Below the pieces are notes generated by a model. It had not been told where the DNA came from. It searched no databases and was given only the letters and a program-made list of their open reading frames with translations. This document shows positions 1 to 9,825 of a stretch of 33,895 nt of DNA, piece by piece. The translations under genes and the position numbers were made by a program. The DNA comes from a virus, in IMG/VR virus record IMGVR_UViG_3300035698_004398, positions 1 through 33,895 of that record, one strand, 5' to 3'. The stretch's first letter is position 1, and each line of letters starts with the position of its first letter.

Positions 1-666
1 ACTACTGATTTTATGTGGTCTATACCAATGGTTGCTAAATATACAATAACTAAAACATCGGCAGGTATTATAACTGATAACAATCTTGTTGGTGTAAGTT
101 TTCCTTTTGCTGATAAACAAAATAAAATTGATTCGGCTGTTTCACCTCTTGATACAAATACTCAAGTTATACCATATGAAAATACATTCATGGGTAGTGG
201 TCTACCGCAACTTAGATTACCATCAAGTAATATTGCAGTAATTAATTCTTATATGGATTATGATAATGATAGACTTGTTGTTGTTAGTGGTTATGATTCA
301 ATTGAAAAAAACACATGGCCACATAAACCAGTGATTCGTGTAGCATATTATGATACATCATCAGCTTTAACATTCGAACCAACAGAATATATTGATTATA
401 ATATATTAGATGAACTTGGTAAACACAGACAATATAGTCAATTAGATAATATAAATAAAATAGATATAACATTATGGCAAGAATATTATATGCTTGCTGT
501 ATCATATGATCTTCTACACGATATTAAAAAAGGTATAACTAAATCTGCTACTTTATTATTAAGAATAGATCGTACACCAAGTACTCCAACTGTTGAATAT
601 TGGAAGAATTATAAAAATTCACAATTCGGTGGTATACAGGGTTTAGATAGCGGGGATATGACATAA
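1..666 (+). CDS. Probable virion structural protein, 5'-truncated
   Basis: The frame is open to the left window edge. The first in-frame ATG is at 13 and has no Shine-Dalgarno in front of it, so this is probably the C-terminal part of a longer gene. About 220 residues are visible, rich in Asn, Tyr, Ser and Thr, with beta-strand-like alternation and no membrane segment, which resembles tail or baseplate proteins. I do not recognise the family. The stop overlaps the next start (TAATG at 664-668), so it is translationally coupled to the 648-aa gene downstream. A structural role is inferred from composition and neighbours only. Confidence 0.6.
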   Translation, partial: TTDFMWSIPMVAKYTITKTSAGIITDNNLVGVSFPFADKQNKIDSAVSPLDTNTQVIPYENTFMGSGLPQLRLPSSNIAVINSYMDYDNDRLVVVSGYDSIEKNTWPHKPVIRVAYYDTSSALTFEPTEYIDYNILDELGKHRQYSQLDNINKIDITLWQEYYMLAVSYDLLHDIKKGITKSATLLLRIDRTPSTPTVEYWKNYKNSQFGGIQGLDSGDMT

Positions 667-2612
667 TGCCAGTTACATTAAATAATGAAATGTTATTTAC
701 ATACTTAGATACTAAAACTAATACAATTAAAACACTTACATTTAATGACGTTGATAATATTTCAGATAAAACTACATATAGAGAAAGCTCAGATGTAGGA
801 TCAGATCCTACTAAAGTAACTAATAGAATGTTAAATTATGATCCGACCCATAAAGGTAAGGATCGTACACGGTTCACTTCGACGACCAGATTAAAAAATA
901 GTAATAATATATTAGAATATAAAAGTACTAGAAGTTATAATTATGCCATAACCCGTAAAATAATTCCAGATGAAATCTCATACTGGGATATATATCCATG
1001 TTATTATCTTGGTAATATAGTTATTAATATTTGTTCTGATTCTGCAGCTGGTAGTAAACCAGCGTCATTATATGATGTAACACCAACATCTTGGAGTGTA
1101 AGAAACTATTCATACTTTTCAAAAATTACATCAGATGTAGAAAACAGACTATATCAAGGAAGAACAAAAACTAATATAGGATATGTTGGTCATCCTCGTT
1201 ATGTTACTGAATCAATAATAAAGCAATATACTAATAATATTATCACACCAGGAACTTATACTGTTACTGTTAAAACAGATGATTCACCAATTCCTGGATT
1301 TGATGGTACCAATACTCAACGAGGATTTTATATTAAATATACTGGTGGTAATGAGTCTGATTTATGGAATAATGAAATAGTACCATACATAACTATATCT
1401 CAACATGTAAATCAATCATCAGATTTTGAACGCTGGATTGTAACAAGACTCACACGAGGCAACAATATGAAATCATATGTTATTAATGATTCACAATCAG
1501 GTGGTCCAGAGTTCTGGATACCTTTCGATAATGATAAATATAATAAGAATACAGGCAGCACATTGGCTGCTGATGATTATATAATCAGTGGAGTTATTAG
1601 ATTATCGATGTGGGATAGAATATCTCGTACAGCATTATGGAGTGATGAATCTTATTTTAGATATGATTTCCACGATGTATCATATCAAACACCAGAATGG
1701 AAGGCAGCTCTTCCAATATCAGGTTATCGAAATAGTCCTAGGATTCTATCAGATATCACCGGAAATTATGTTCGAGGTGAATATACATATATTAATACAG
1801 ATAATGAAACAATAAATGTACCAATTAATGATAAAGAGTATCTTAACTTCGAATATGGTAATGCTAATTTAATAGGTAGAGATCTAACATTACACGCATA
1901 TTATAGAACTCTTTCTGATGATATTAAAGTAAGTTCTAATAGTTTATGTTCAACATATGATAATTTTTATGATTTATCAGATACAACATTAACTATGTCT
2001 GGTATTAGATATGATAAAGATCTATCAACAAATGTACCATATGAAATGGTATATTTAAAAGAAGTTGATAATAAAATAATAGTTGATAACAGAAATAGTA
2101 AATTTAAAACTATAACTGATGTGCAAGTAAAATTTGATTTTAAATTAAGTAAGAATGAAATAGATATGAAATCAAAAGAACGCCAATTTGTTCCTGCTCC
2201 AGAAGAAATAAAACTTATAGCTGTTCCTCAATCTCAAGTAAATGGTCCATTGCGTAAAATATTTTTCGATGCACAACAATTACTTAGTGGTCGAGATACC
2301 ATAGCTAAAAGACAAACCTATCCTAATATTACTAGTGATATGACACAAGTGATGAATAATCAATGTACTGGATTACCAAATATACCAACTTCTAAAGGTA
2401 TAATATGGAATGAAATTCCAGGATTAGTAACTTATATTCAACCTTCGGATGGAACTTTCACCGAAAACACATATACTATAAATGTAAGCTTAACCCAAGA
2501 TATTTGGGCCTTCTTTTTAATTATTAATGATAGTACAGGCAATTGGACAGGATATTGTGTGAGTAATACTATCAACTATGAAATTCCAACAACAAGTACA
2601 TTTGAATATTAG
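666..2612 (+). CDS. Large probable tail/baseplate structural protein (648 aa)
   Basis: Family not recognised. The protein is long, soluble and beta-rich, with many Tyr, Asn, Asp and Thr and very few Cys, as is usual for phage tail appendage or baseplate proteins. No signal peptide, transmembrane segment or enzyme motif is visible. The ATG at 666 overlaps the upstream stop by one base, indicating coupled translation. Near the C-terminus, after about residue 580, there is a short segment with Ig/FN3-like alternation (PSDGTFTENTYTINVSL), which could be an adhesion or binding domain; that reading is speculative. It lies in a same-strand run of structural-looking genes. Confidence 0.6.
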   Translation: MPVTLNNEMLFTYLDTKTNTIKTLTFNDVDNISDKTTYRESSDVGSDPTKVTNRMLNYDPTHKGKDRTRFTSTTRLKNSNNILEYKSTRSYNYAITRKIIPDEISYWDIYPCYYLGNIVINICSDSAAGSKPASLYDVTPTSWSVRNYSYFSKITSDVENRLYQGRTKTNIGYVGHPRYVTESIIKQYTNNIITPGTYTVTVKTDDSPIPGFDGTNTQRGFYIKYTGGNESDLWNNEIVPYITISQHVNQSSDFERWIVTRLTRGNNMKSYVINDSQSGGPEFWIPFDNDKYNKNTGSTLAADDYIISGVIRLSMWDRISRTALWSDESYFRYDFHDVSYQTPEWKAALPISGYRNSPRILSDITGNYVRGEYTYINTDNETINVPINDKEYLNFEYGNANLIGRDLTLHAYYRTLSDDIKVSSNSLCSTYDNFYDLSDTTLTMSGIRYDKDLSTNVPYEMVYLKEVDNKIIVDNRNSKFKTITDVQVKFDFKLSKNEIDMKSKERQFVPAPEEIKLIAVPQSQVNGPLRKIFFDAQQLLSGRDTIAKRQTYPNITSDMTQVMNNQCTGLPNIPTSKGIIWNEIPGLVTYIQPSDGTFTENTYTINVSLTQDIWAFFLIINDSTGNWTGYCVSNTINYEIPTTSTFEY

Positions 2613-2621
2613 AGGTAATCA

Positions 2622-4013
2622 ATGGCATCTATAGGCAATATATTTATAAATATCCAAACGAATGGCATTCAATGTGTACCGTTCACTATTGATTCTACAT
2701 ATAATGATAGAGGTTATCCTATGATTAATGTACAATCTTCTGAAGAACTTCCAGATGATATACTGTTAAGAACATTATTATTTCCTAGTTGTGCAGGTTT
2801 AAGTGAATCATTCTTTGAATATTTAATTGCACCAGAAAACTCAGCTGAGTTAAATACATATGTGCAAGATTCTGGATATTATGTTGATGAAAAAGTGCTT
2901 TCTGGAAAATATAACCATGACTTTAATTTTACACTTGAAGAAGAAAATTCACATTATAAGTTTGGATATTATATTAATCATATTAATGATGATGATGATA
3001 TTCCAGTATATGAAACATTTACTAAAATAATAGATTGTGAGTATTTGACACGGGTCGCACAACCACAACAAGGAAACATTGGTATTACTTCTAAAATATT
3101 CTCAGATAATGCAGAATATTCCAGATTACATTTATGGATAACTCATGGTAGAGAAATAACTAATTATGATATTTCAAATCCAGCACCGTACTTTGTATGG
3201 ATTCGTGGAGATAATGAATTTTTTACTGCTAGTGGTATAATTATTCCTAATTCAGTAGATGGTGAGGATCCAGCATCTGGTAATTACTTTAGTACATCTA
3301 CAGATAGTATGTTTTTAGACCTTCCATATCTTAGTGGAGTGCAAGCATCGGCAAATGTTTATGATATTGGTATGTATTATTACGATCAAGAAGGAGTTAA
3401 AACTCCAAAACCATTAATATTTAATACTAAAAAAATTAAAACATCGTCAGATGATTTTGATAGTGGTGATTTTGATGATATTGCATTTGATAGTATCAGT
3501 ATAAAACCAGGCAGAGAGTTTGCTATTAAAGATGATACAGCAGAAAAGAAACGATTCTCTATAGGAATTGAAGATCTTGCTACCGTCAATGAAGTATATG
3601 CTAAACAGGGAATATATATATCTAACTTTTATACTGTTGATGATCCAATATATACATTTATGTTGAAGGTCGGTGAAAAAACACCTAATGTTCATGGTAA
3701 GAAAGATTATGACTTAGTAAAATATTATGTTCAATTTCAAAATCAGGATTGGATTAGAATATCACCTATTACTAGAGCTGAAGAGCTTGATGAAGAGGAC
3801 AATCTTGTACCTAAGTTTTTTGTATTAGATAGATTAAATATTGGGCAATTATCCAGTGATTTAGCTGAGCTCCCTTTTGATTTTCCTGTTTATTCTTTTA
3901 GATTAAGAATAGAATTTGATATGAGTACATTATCGGATACTAGTTTTATATCACCATCTGTAGATTATTATGAATGTCATGTTACAGATAGAAATTCTTT
4001 TATTAAGGTTTAA
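2622..4013 (+). CDS. Probable tail/baseplate structural protein (463 aa)
   Basis: Family not recognised. The start is supported by AGAGGTAA about 7 nt upstream of ATG 2622. The protein is acidic, beta-rich and soluble. It has an Asp-rich stretch near residues 122-128 (NDDDDIP) and another around residue 275 (SSDDFDSGDFDD), which could bind calcium or simply be surface loops. No catalytic motif is apparent. It sits between the 648-aa and 1075-aa proteins, 2 nt before the next start, so it is very probably part of the same virion module. Confidence 0.6.
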   Translation: MASIGNIFINIQTNGIQCVPFTIDSTYNDRGYPMINVQSSEELPDDILLRTLLFPSCAGLSESFFEYLIAPENSAELNTYVQDSGYYVDEKVLSGKYNHDFNFTLEEENSHYKFGYYINHINDDDDIPVYETFTKIIDCEYLTRVAQPQQGNIGITSKIFSDNAEYSRLHLWITHGREITNYDISNPAPYFVWIRGDNEFFTASGIIIPNSVDGEDPASGNYFSTSTDSMFLDLPYLSGVQASANVYDIGMYYYDQEGVKTPKPLIFNTKKIKTSSDDFDSGDFDDIAFDSISIKPGREFAIKDDTAEKKRFSIGIEDLATVNEVYAKQGIYISNFYTVDDPIYTFMLKVGEKTPNVHGKKDYDLVKYYVQFQNQDWIRISPITRAEELDEEDNLVPKFFVLDRLNIGQLSSDLAELPFDFPVYSFRLRIEFDMSTLSDTSFISPSVDYYECHVTDRNSFIKV

Positions 4014-4015
4014 TA

Positions 4016-7000
4016 ATGAGTAGAAAAATAGATTTATTATATGAAAAAGTTTTCACAAATTTTATAACAGGTATATATGGTCCTCCCAAGATTCCAAATG
4101 AACGAGAGATCATGATACTTATTAATAGTATCACAGATGATAACTCCGACCCAATAACTAAGAGAACATACCTAGAAGATTTATTTATAGAAGAAATACA
4201 CGACACATTTGATTCTGTTGTTGATGATCTAGACGTACTATATAAATCAATTGAATCACAATCAACAGATATACTCAATCAACTTACTAATTCTCTTAAA
4301 GAACATAATGGTGTTAAACGAGAACTAAAAAATATTGAACAGCGTGCAGAAGATATTGCAGCAGGTAAAACTGGTGAGAATTATATTAAATATGTATTCA
4401 CAGAAAATTTTACTGATCTTCAAAATGTTAATGTTGCAAGAACAACAACCGATCCAGATTCAAAAGCACCAGTTGTAGATATAAAAGCAGGCAGAATATA
4501 TATTCCTAACTCATTGGCTAATCTTGTGGATCTATCTCATTACTATGAGAGAAAGTTAGACATATCAAATACTGGCTTTGTTGGTCACTTGGTAGAAGAT
4601 GGCTTTGTTGGTAATGCGGACGCTTCTACCATACTTAACGTTGCTGACGATAGAAGATTAGTTTATAGACTTAAGACTGACGTACCAACAGAGATGCGAT
4701 CATCATTTATAATACAATTAGATCCAGCACGAAAAGAACGAACAATCAATGGTATATTATTAACATTAGATGCTGATAATACTACCGGTCATTTAAAAAT
4801 TGAATATAAGAAAGATACTGGTTGGGAAACCATTCCTGATTTTCCAGTTCAAGAAATCAAAGATGATAAACTTATATTTAAATTTAATGATATAACAACA
4901 ACACATTTAAAATTTCAATTTATTAAAGAAACACCAGACTTATTAGACTCAAATGAATACTTCATTATATTAAATAACCTTAGTATATTTGAATCATTAA
5001 GTTATAAATCATCAACATATTATTCTAACTCAATTAAACTGACACCATATGATAAAGAGAAACCAGTAATAGGTAACATGGCAGTTGAAGCAAAAGGTTT
5101 TATACCAGATGGTTGCTCAGCTGATGTGTATGTTGCTAATGATAAAAAGATTGAAGGATATTTTAATGATATTGATGGTAACTATGTATCTCCTGAATCA
5201 GTAAATGTTTATACATTTGTTACTGATTCGGTTCTTGATTTTCCAGAAAGACATATATTACTATCAGATATAAGAAATCATCCAGATGCAAATAATATTG
5301 CAGATTATAGAAATTTAGATTTTGATTGGAAAATAGTCAAAAGTTTTGATGATTCTGATAATCTAAAACCAGAAGTACTTAATTTTGTCGGGGCAAAATT
5401 CAATGATCCTTTCGATAACTCTATATATCAGGAAGCTAATTATCTTTTTGGTGATCCAACATATCAAAATGACGGTGGGGTTTACCCTCAATTTGATTTT
5501 CCACAACCAATAGATCAATGGTTTTTAAGTGGTGTTGTTGATGAGAGTAATCCATATTGGGATCCTTGGATGTCAGGATTAGTTGCTTCTGGAACACTAA
5601 TGTATGGAATGGATTATGAAGAACCAACAGGTTATCCGTTTAACTATTATCTTACAGAGGAGGAGAGGACTCTAAGATTTGGGGATATAAAAGTTGCTAT
5701 TAATGGTTGGTGGAGACCTGATTCTGAATCAGTCACTCCATCTGGCTATGATTTTATAGCGTTAGAAGATCCAGTACCTGATTTCTATTTTAATGGAATT
5801 AGATACTATAAAGTTTTTAAATTTAGATCAGATGAAAACGTGGTAGATTCTACAGTTAAACTTTTTACATATCAAACAAGACCTGTTACAGGAAGTAGTG
5901 ATGATTATTATCCACATAATATGATCTGGAATTATAATACCAGAGAAATAATAAATAATGTGGAAATTAATACTACTCAAGCTAATCCATTTAATGGTGA
6001 AGCACTTAATCATATTCCAGCATTAGGAACTGGTGTAGATTCTGCACCGCCGGGCACTGGACTTTTTGAAATACCAATACCTAGTAGTGCAGATCTCATC
6101 GTTAATTCGATCAGAGATACATCGTATGTTAACCATAATAATATATTAGAAGTAGATATTCATTTTGATCCAGAGGAAAGAGATGATGTATGGTATATTA
6201 ATATGGATCAGGTTAAAACTACTGAAAGTTATTTACCTAATGCAGATGTATCAACAAAATATTCTTATAAAATACAAGATAAATATTCATCATATTGGAA
6301 TGGATTTATTATAGCTGACAATGATAGTAATATCATAATCAAGCAACATCTGGCTGACGATGAAGTTTCTGTAATTGCCAAAATATTAGTTGAAGATTTA
6401 GATGGTAAATTAGTATCTGAATCAACACCTACAAATGAAAATGTAACAATAGATTTATTAAAAGGTAAATATAGATTAAAAATATTCTGTCTTGCTGATC
6501 CTAATACTAAATATTCTGCAGAAAAATGGGCACCGTATAGTAATGATTACTTAGAAGTTGGTGCTGATGTTAAAATAGTAGCTAATATAGATCCTGTAAA
6601 AATAATAGATTTTGATATACTATTACATAGTACAACATATGAAAATGATAATAGAGCATCTATAATTGAAACTGGTGATGGATATAAATATGTTGTTGTT
6701 AAAGAACCATCCAAAAATTTAATACCAGGATACTTTTATGATTTTGCAAAGACTTCATATGTTAAAAATGATGAAGAATTAACCAAAAATATAGGTCATT
6801 ATAAAAGAAGATACATTGACTACACTGCATCTGGATATTATATAGGTTCATATATTACAGGTTCTCAAGGAAGTATTGTTATGAATGGTGATTATTTAGA
6901 TACTAATAGTTATATACAAGATTTAACATGGAACGATGGTAGTACATATCCACCATCATTTACAAATTATAGTAATACGAACATATATACTCAACAATAT

Positions 7001-7243
7001 ACATATGGTACTCCATTAAATATAGAAGATACTACTAATAATAAAGGTCATCTATTTTATAATACTAGCGAGAATCTGCCAGCATTCTATACTATTAAAT
7101 ATGGTACAGTAGATAGAAATGATCCTACTGTTGATCGTTTTCTATATAAAATACAATTAAAAAGTGAGCATAAAAAGAACTCACCAATACTTGAATCAAT
7201 CAAATTCACAATGAATGTAGATGAAGAAGAGGTAACAACATAA
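4016..7243 (+). CDS. Very large baseplate/tail-fibre-like protein (1075 aa) with N-terminal coiled coil and discoidin-like domain
   Basis: This is the largest protein of the structural block. Residues about 52-115 form an acidic helical/coiled-coil segment (repeating Leu/Ile with Asp, Glu, Ser and Gln). Residues about 200-330 read as a jelly-roll, galactose-binding-like domain (INGILLTLDADN ... LKIEYKKDTGW ... TTHLKFQF), reminiscent of F5/8-type C domains. The remainder is beta-rich with many Tyr, Asn and Asp. A coiled coil followed by carbohydrate-binding-like domains suits a baseplate wedge or fibre that contacts the host surface, but this rests on pattern reading, not a database match. TAATG coupling links it to the next gene. 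The 395-aa protein at 7503 has a similar layout. Confidence 0.6.
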   Translation: MSRKIDLLYEKVFTNFITGIYGPPKIPNEREIMILINSITDDNSDPITKRTYLEDLFIEEIHDTFDSVVDDLDVLYKSIESQSTDILNQLTNSLKEHNGVKRELKNIEQRAEDIAAGKTGENYIKYVFTENFTDLQNVNVARTTTDPDSKAPVVDIKAGRIYIPNSLANLVDLSHYYERKLDISNTGFVGHLVEDGFVGNADASTILNVADDRRLVYRLKTDVPTEMRSSFIIQLDPARKERTINGILLTLDADNTTGHLKIEYKKDTGWETIPDFPVQEIKDDKLIFKFNDITTTHLKFQFIKETPDLLDSNEYFIILNNLSIFESLSYKSSTYYSNSIKLTPYDKEKPVIGNMAVEAKGFIPDGCSADVYVANDKKIEGYFNDIDGNYVSPESVNVYTFVTDSVLDFPERHILLSDIRNHPDANNIADYRNLDFDWKIVKSFDDSDNLKPEVLNFVGAKFNDPFDNSIYQEANYLFGDPTYQNDGGVYPQFDFPQPIDQWFLSGVVDESNPYWDPWMSGLVASGTLMYGMDYEEPTGYPFNYYLTEEERTLRFGDIKVAINGWWRPDSESVTPSGYDFIALEDPVPDFYFNGIRYYKVFKFRSDENVVDSTVKLFTYQTRPVTGSSDDYYPHNMIWNYNTREIINNVEINTTQANPFNGEALNHIPALGTGVDSAPPGTGLFEIPIPSSADLIVNSIRDTSYVNHNNILEVDIHFDPEERDDVWYINMDQVKTTESYLPNADVSTKYSYKIQDKYSSYWNGFIIADNDSNIIIKQHLADDEVSVIAKILVEDLDGKLVSESTPTNENVTIDLLKGKYRLKIFCLADPNTKYSAEKWAPYSNDYLEVGADVKIVANIDPVKIIDFDILLHSTTYENDNRASIIETGDGYKYVVVKEPSKNLIPGYFYDFAKTSYVKNDEELTKNIGHYKRRYIDYTASGYYIGSYITGSQGSIVMNGDYLDTNSYIQDLTWNDGSTYPPSFTNYSNTNIYTQQYTYGTPLNIEDTTNNKGHLFYNTSENLPAFYTIKYGTVDRNDPTVDRFLYKIQLKSEHKKNSPILESIKFTMNVDEEEVTT

Positions 7244-7503
7244 TGAGAGCATTTTATCCTTTTTTAATGGAAGAGTTTAACGATACAATACTAGATGTAT
7301 ACTCTCACTATGTATATCTACTAGGGTATGATAATGAACAAGGATATACAACCTATTCAGGTGTATATGATGATACTCAGTCTACATTAGATACTCAATC
7401 TTCAAAATATGTAGTGCTTAGAAATGATTATGCTCCGGTAGATTATCCAATTCCAGCATATCTAGATAATATTACAGCCAAAATAAATATTAGGAGAAAA
7501 TAA
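7243..7503 (+). CDS. Small probable structural protein (86 aa)
   Basis: Not recognised. It is a compact 86-aa acidic protein rich in Tyr and Asp (14 Tyr), with no membrane segment or metal-binding motif. Its ATG overlaps the stop of the 1075-aa gene (TAATG), and its stop overlaps the start of the 395-aa gene in the same way, so it is translated as part of a tightly coupled structural operon. A small adaptor or baseplate component is a reasonable guess from position only. Confidence 0.55.
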   Translation: MRAFYPFLMEEFNDTILDVYSHYVYLLGYDNEQGYTTYSGVYDDTQSTLDTQSSKYVVLRNDYAPVDYPIPAYLDNITAKINIRRK

Positions 7504-8690
7504 TGAATAAAATTAATCGTAGAAAGACATTATCTGTTTATCCAGATATTAAAGAATTAGAATATAGTTCTAGACTTGATACATCTACATTAAATGGACA
7601 ACTTAAATCTATTGAAGAGTCTGCATTAAGAGCTCTTCTTAGAAGTAGAGAGATAACAAGTGAACTTGATAGAATAGAATTAGGTTTAATTAAATCATAC
7701 CAGGCAATGGCAAATAAATATGGTAAATTAGATTTCGAATCAGAAGATAAAGCATATGCTTCTACATTTAATATAATTAATAATAAAAGTGCTGCAGGTG
7801 ATCTATTGTATGATGTTAGTTATGGTTTAACTACTCTAAATCCTATAGGTTCTTATAGTAAAATACCTAGAGGTGAACGATATGATGGTAAAGTGTCTCC
7901 TCAAGTAACAATGTATCTTGATGGTGTTGAAATAGATCAAGAATCAGAAGCATATGATGCATTAGATGGAACTAATAAGTACTTCTGGATCCAAGAGGTT
8001 ACACCTAACACTGAATATGAAATAAGAATAGATCTTCCTCCTGCATTAACTAAACGATTTAATTATATAGAACTATTTCCATTCCCTTTATATGCTATGT
8101 CTATAAATAAAGTAGAGTATCAAGATTTTAGAGGTATAAAATGGGATGTAACACGAGATCTTTATGGAACATTCAATCCTTTACTTAATAATAGAGGTGA
8201 ATCTATAAAATTATATACTGCTCTAAGAGAATATAATGGGTCAATATATATTACAGTTACATCTGATACGCTTGGTGTTATAGGTTTTAGTAATATTGAT
8301 GTTAAAATGAATGACTTCGATAATACAACTAAGACTGGCTTTATTAGATTCGATAGTTTTGATGTTAAAGATAAACCAATAACTCTTTCATTAGATAGTG
8401 TATCAGTTGATTATTATTTCGATGGGCCTACTGCTCAATCATTAATAACTAATAATCAGTCACCTATAGAAGTGACATTACAAGCAGGTAAAGAAATAGA
8501 TGGTGTGTTGTCTCCAACCAATGACTGGCAACATAGAGTTGATTTAGCTAACGCCGATACATTAAGTCTTAATGGAATGGAAGTTACTTTAAATGCTGAT
8601 GAAACAATTTTTTTACAATTCAGTCTGAAAGAACATAATCAGACAACACCCGTAATAAGGGGTGCTAAATTAGTGTATAGTGAGGCATAA
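7503..8690 (+). CDS. Probable baseplate/tail protein (395 aa), helical N-terminus and beta-sandwich-like body
   Basis: Residues about 25-75 are strongly helical (LKSIEESALRALLRSREI and onward), followed by a beta-rich body. Around residues 175-260 a jelly-roll-like stretch appears (RFNYIELFPFPLYAMSIN), and the C-terminus has further strands (EVTLNADETIFLQFSLKEH). The layout of helical bundle then galactose-binding-like sandwich parallels the front of the 1075-aa protein, suggesting an evolutionary or assembly relationship. No catalytic motif is seen. The start is supported by AGGAGAAAATA upstream and by TAATG coupling to the 86-aa gene. Confidence 0.6.
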   Translation: MNKINRRKTLSVYPDIKELEYSSRLDTSTLNGQLKSIEESALRALLRSREITSELDRIELGLIKSYQAMANKYGKLDFESEDKAYASTFNIINNKSAAGDLLYDVSYGLTTLNPIGSYSKIPRGERYDGKVSPQVTMYLDGVEIDQESEAYDALDGTNKYFWIQEVTPNTEYEIRIDLPPALTKRFNYIELFPFPLYAMSINKVEYQDFRGIKWDVTRDLYGTFNPLLNNRGESIKLYTALREYNGSIYITVTSDTLGVIGFSNIDVKMNDFDNTTKTGFIRFDSFDVKDKPITLSLDSVSVDYYFDGPTAQSLITNNQSPIEVTLQAGKEIDGVLSPTNDWQHRVDLANADTLSLNGMEVTLNADETIFLQFSLKEHNQTTPVIRGAKLVYSEA

Positions 8691-8691
8691 T

Positions 8692-9408
8692 ATGAGAAAG
8701 AGTAATGATTTTTGGAAAACTGCATTATTGTATTGGGAATATTCATTATGTAGTGATAAAATTAAAGGTAAATATGATCCTATTGCCCATAAATTCTTAA
8801 AAAATAGGAACCCAATTAAAGTAGTTACATTTAAAGATGGTAATGATTTTGGATTTGCTTCATTTGAAGCTGATAAATTAGTAATTAACTTCCAAGGAAG
8901 TGATGATTTTAGAGATTGGCTTAATAATATTAGAGGTCTCAAACTATTAAATAGAGATGATGTCCATGATGGATTTTACTTCTCCGCCAAAAAATTCAGA
9001 TCAAAAATAAAAGAAACTATTAAAGAGTATATAGCTTTAACAGGTATACAAAATCCTAATATTATATGTTGTGGTGGATCCAGAGGTGGATCAATAGTTA
9101 AAGAAGTAGCAAGATATATATCTAAACATCTTAAATGTAATACTGTAACATTTACATATGGTTCACCAAGAGTTGGTGGAAAAGATTATTATAAAGAAGT
9201 TAAAAAATTACCAATGGTTGTTTTTAATTTAATGAATGGTGGCGACCCAGTACCAAATATGCCACCTAGAAGAATGGGATTTGTTAATGACCCTGAAAGA
9301 ATTAAAGTAAATAATAAATGGTGGTATAAATTAATGCCATGGATGTGGAAGAGAATACATCTTGGATATACTAAATCAATTAAAGCAAGAATAAAAGGTG
9401 GTAAATAA
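8692..9408 (+). CDS. Class 3 lipase-like alpha/beta hydrolase
   Basis: A 238-aa protein with the signatures of the fungal-type (class 3) lipase family. FQGSDDFRDWLNNI (about residues 67-80) matches the family's FRGT..DW..N segment. The nucleophile elbow GGSRG places the catalytic Ser at S130. GDPVPNMPP supplies the acid at D185, and the His of RIHLGYT at about 223 completes the triad. Family members hydrolyse ester bonds of lipids or acylated polymers. I chose ATG 8692, not the in-frame GTG at 8680, because GAGG lies 6 nt upstream and the previous gene stops at 8690. No signal peptide is visible. Its place inside the structural module suggests a virion-associated esterase or a lysis/egress enzyme; the substrate is unknown. 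Confidence 0.8.
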   Translation: MRKSNDFWKTALLYWEYSLCSDKIKGKYDPIAHKFLKNRNPIKVVTFKDGNDFGFASFEADKLVINFQGSDDFRDWLNNIRGLKLLNRDDVHDGFYFSAKKFRSKIKETIKEYIALTGIQNPNIICCGGSRGGSIVKEVARYISKHLKCNTVTFTYGSPRVGGKDYYKEVKKLPMVVFNLMNGGDPVPNMPPRRMGFVNDPERIKVNNKWWYKLMPWMWKRIHLGYTKSIKARIKGGK

Positions 9409-9791
9409 TGGCCAGTCAACATGTACCAAACGCTTTAATATATACTCCTGATTTAACTAATCTGATTAGTAATATGGAGAAAGATATAACTAGATTAAGT
9501 AATCAAATTACTAGTCTTCAAAATTTGTTTGGTAATAGTGTTAGTTTATCACAACTTAAACTTTCTGAGAAACGAACAAAGCAATTAGTTGCTACTAATG
9601 CAGGTCTAATAACAAGACTAGAAGAGAAACTAAGCTTGGTACAGTTACCTGATGAAACAAAATATTTTCTTAAAGAAAGTGAGATTGAAGATTTTAGATC
9701 TAACTTTCAGAAACTTGCAGCTATGATAGCAGATGTTAATGAGTTATACATCTCTATGGTTGCATATGTTAGTAACTTAGAAACAATATAA
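9408..9791 (+). CDS. Coiled-coil protein, last gene of the structural operon
   Basis: A 127-aa, mostly helical protein. Residues about 14-75 have clear heptad-like Leu/Ile spacing (MEKDITRLSNQITSLQNL, then LITRLEEKLSLVQL), and a second helical part follows. There is no membrane segment. ATG 9408 overlaps the stop of the lipase-like gene (TAATG). It ends 5 nt before a strong hairpin terminator, so it closes the plus-strand transcription unit. A structural spacer, chaperone or trimerisation role would fit, but no family is recognised. Confidence 0.6.
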   Translation: MASQHVPNALIYTPDLTNLISNMEKDITRLSNQITSLQNLFGNSVSLSQLKLSEKRTKQLVATNAGLITRLEEKLSLVQLPDETKYFLKESEIEDFRSNFQKLAAMIADVNELYISMVAYVSNLETI

Positions 9792-9795
9792 AAAA

Positions 9796-9822
9796 GAGGG
9801 GTCACAATGTGGCCCCTTTCTT
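9796..9822. terminator. Bidirectional intrinsic terminator between convergent genes
   Basis: Inverted repeat GGGGTCA / TGGCCCC around a short CAATG loop, flanked by A-rich sequence on the left and CTTTCTT on the right. It can therefore act on transcripts from both sides. It separates the plus-strand structural operon (ending 9791) from the minus-strand nuclease gene (ending 9826). Confidence 0.75.
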
Positions 9823-9825
9823 ATA

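Noticed and set aside
6816-6844. TTGACT-N17-TATATA inside the 1075-aa structural gene
   Set aside because: It has no TAAATG element and lies deep inside a gene with no start nearby. Such matches are expected by chance in AT-rich sequence.
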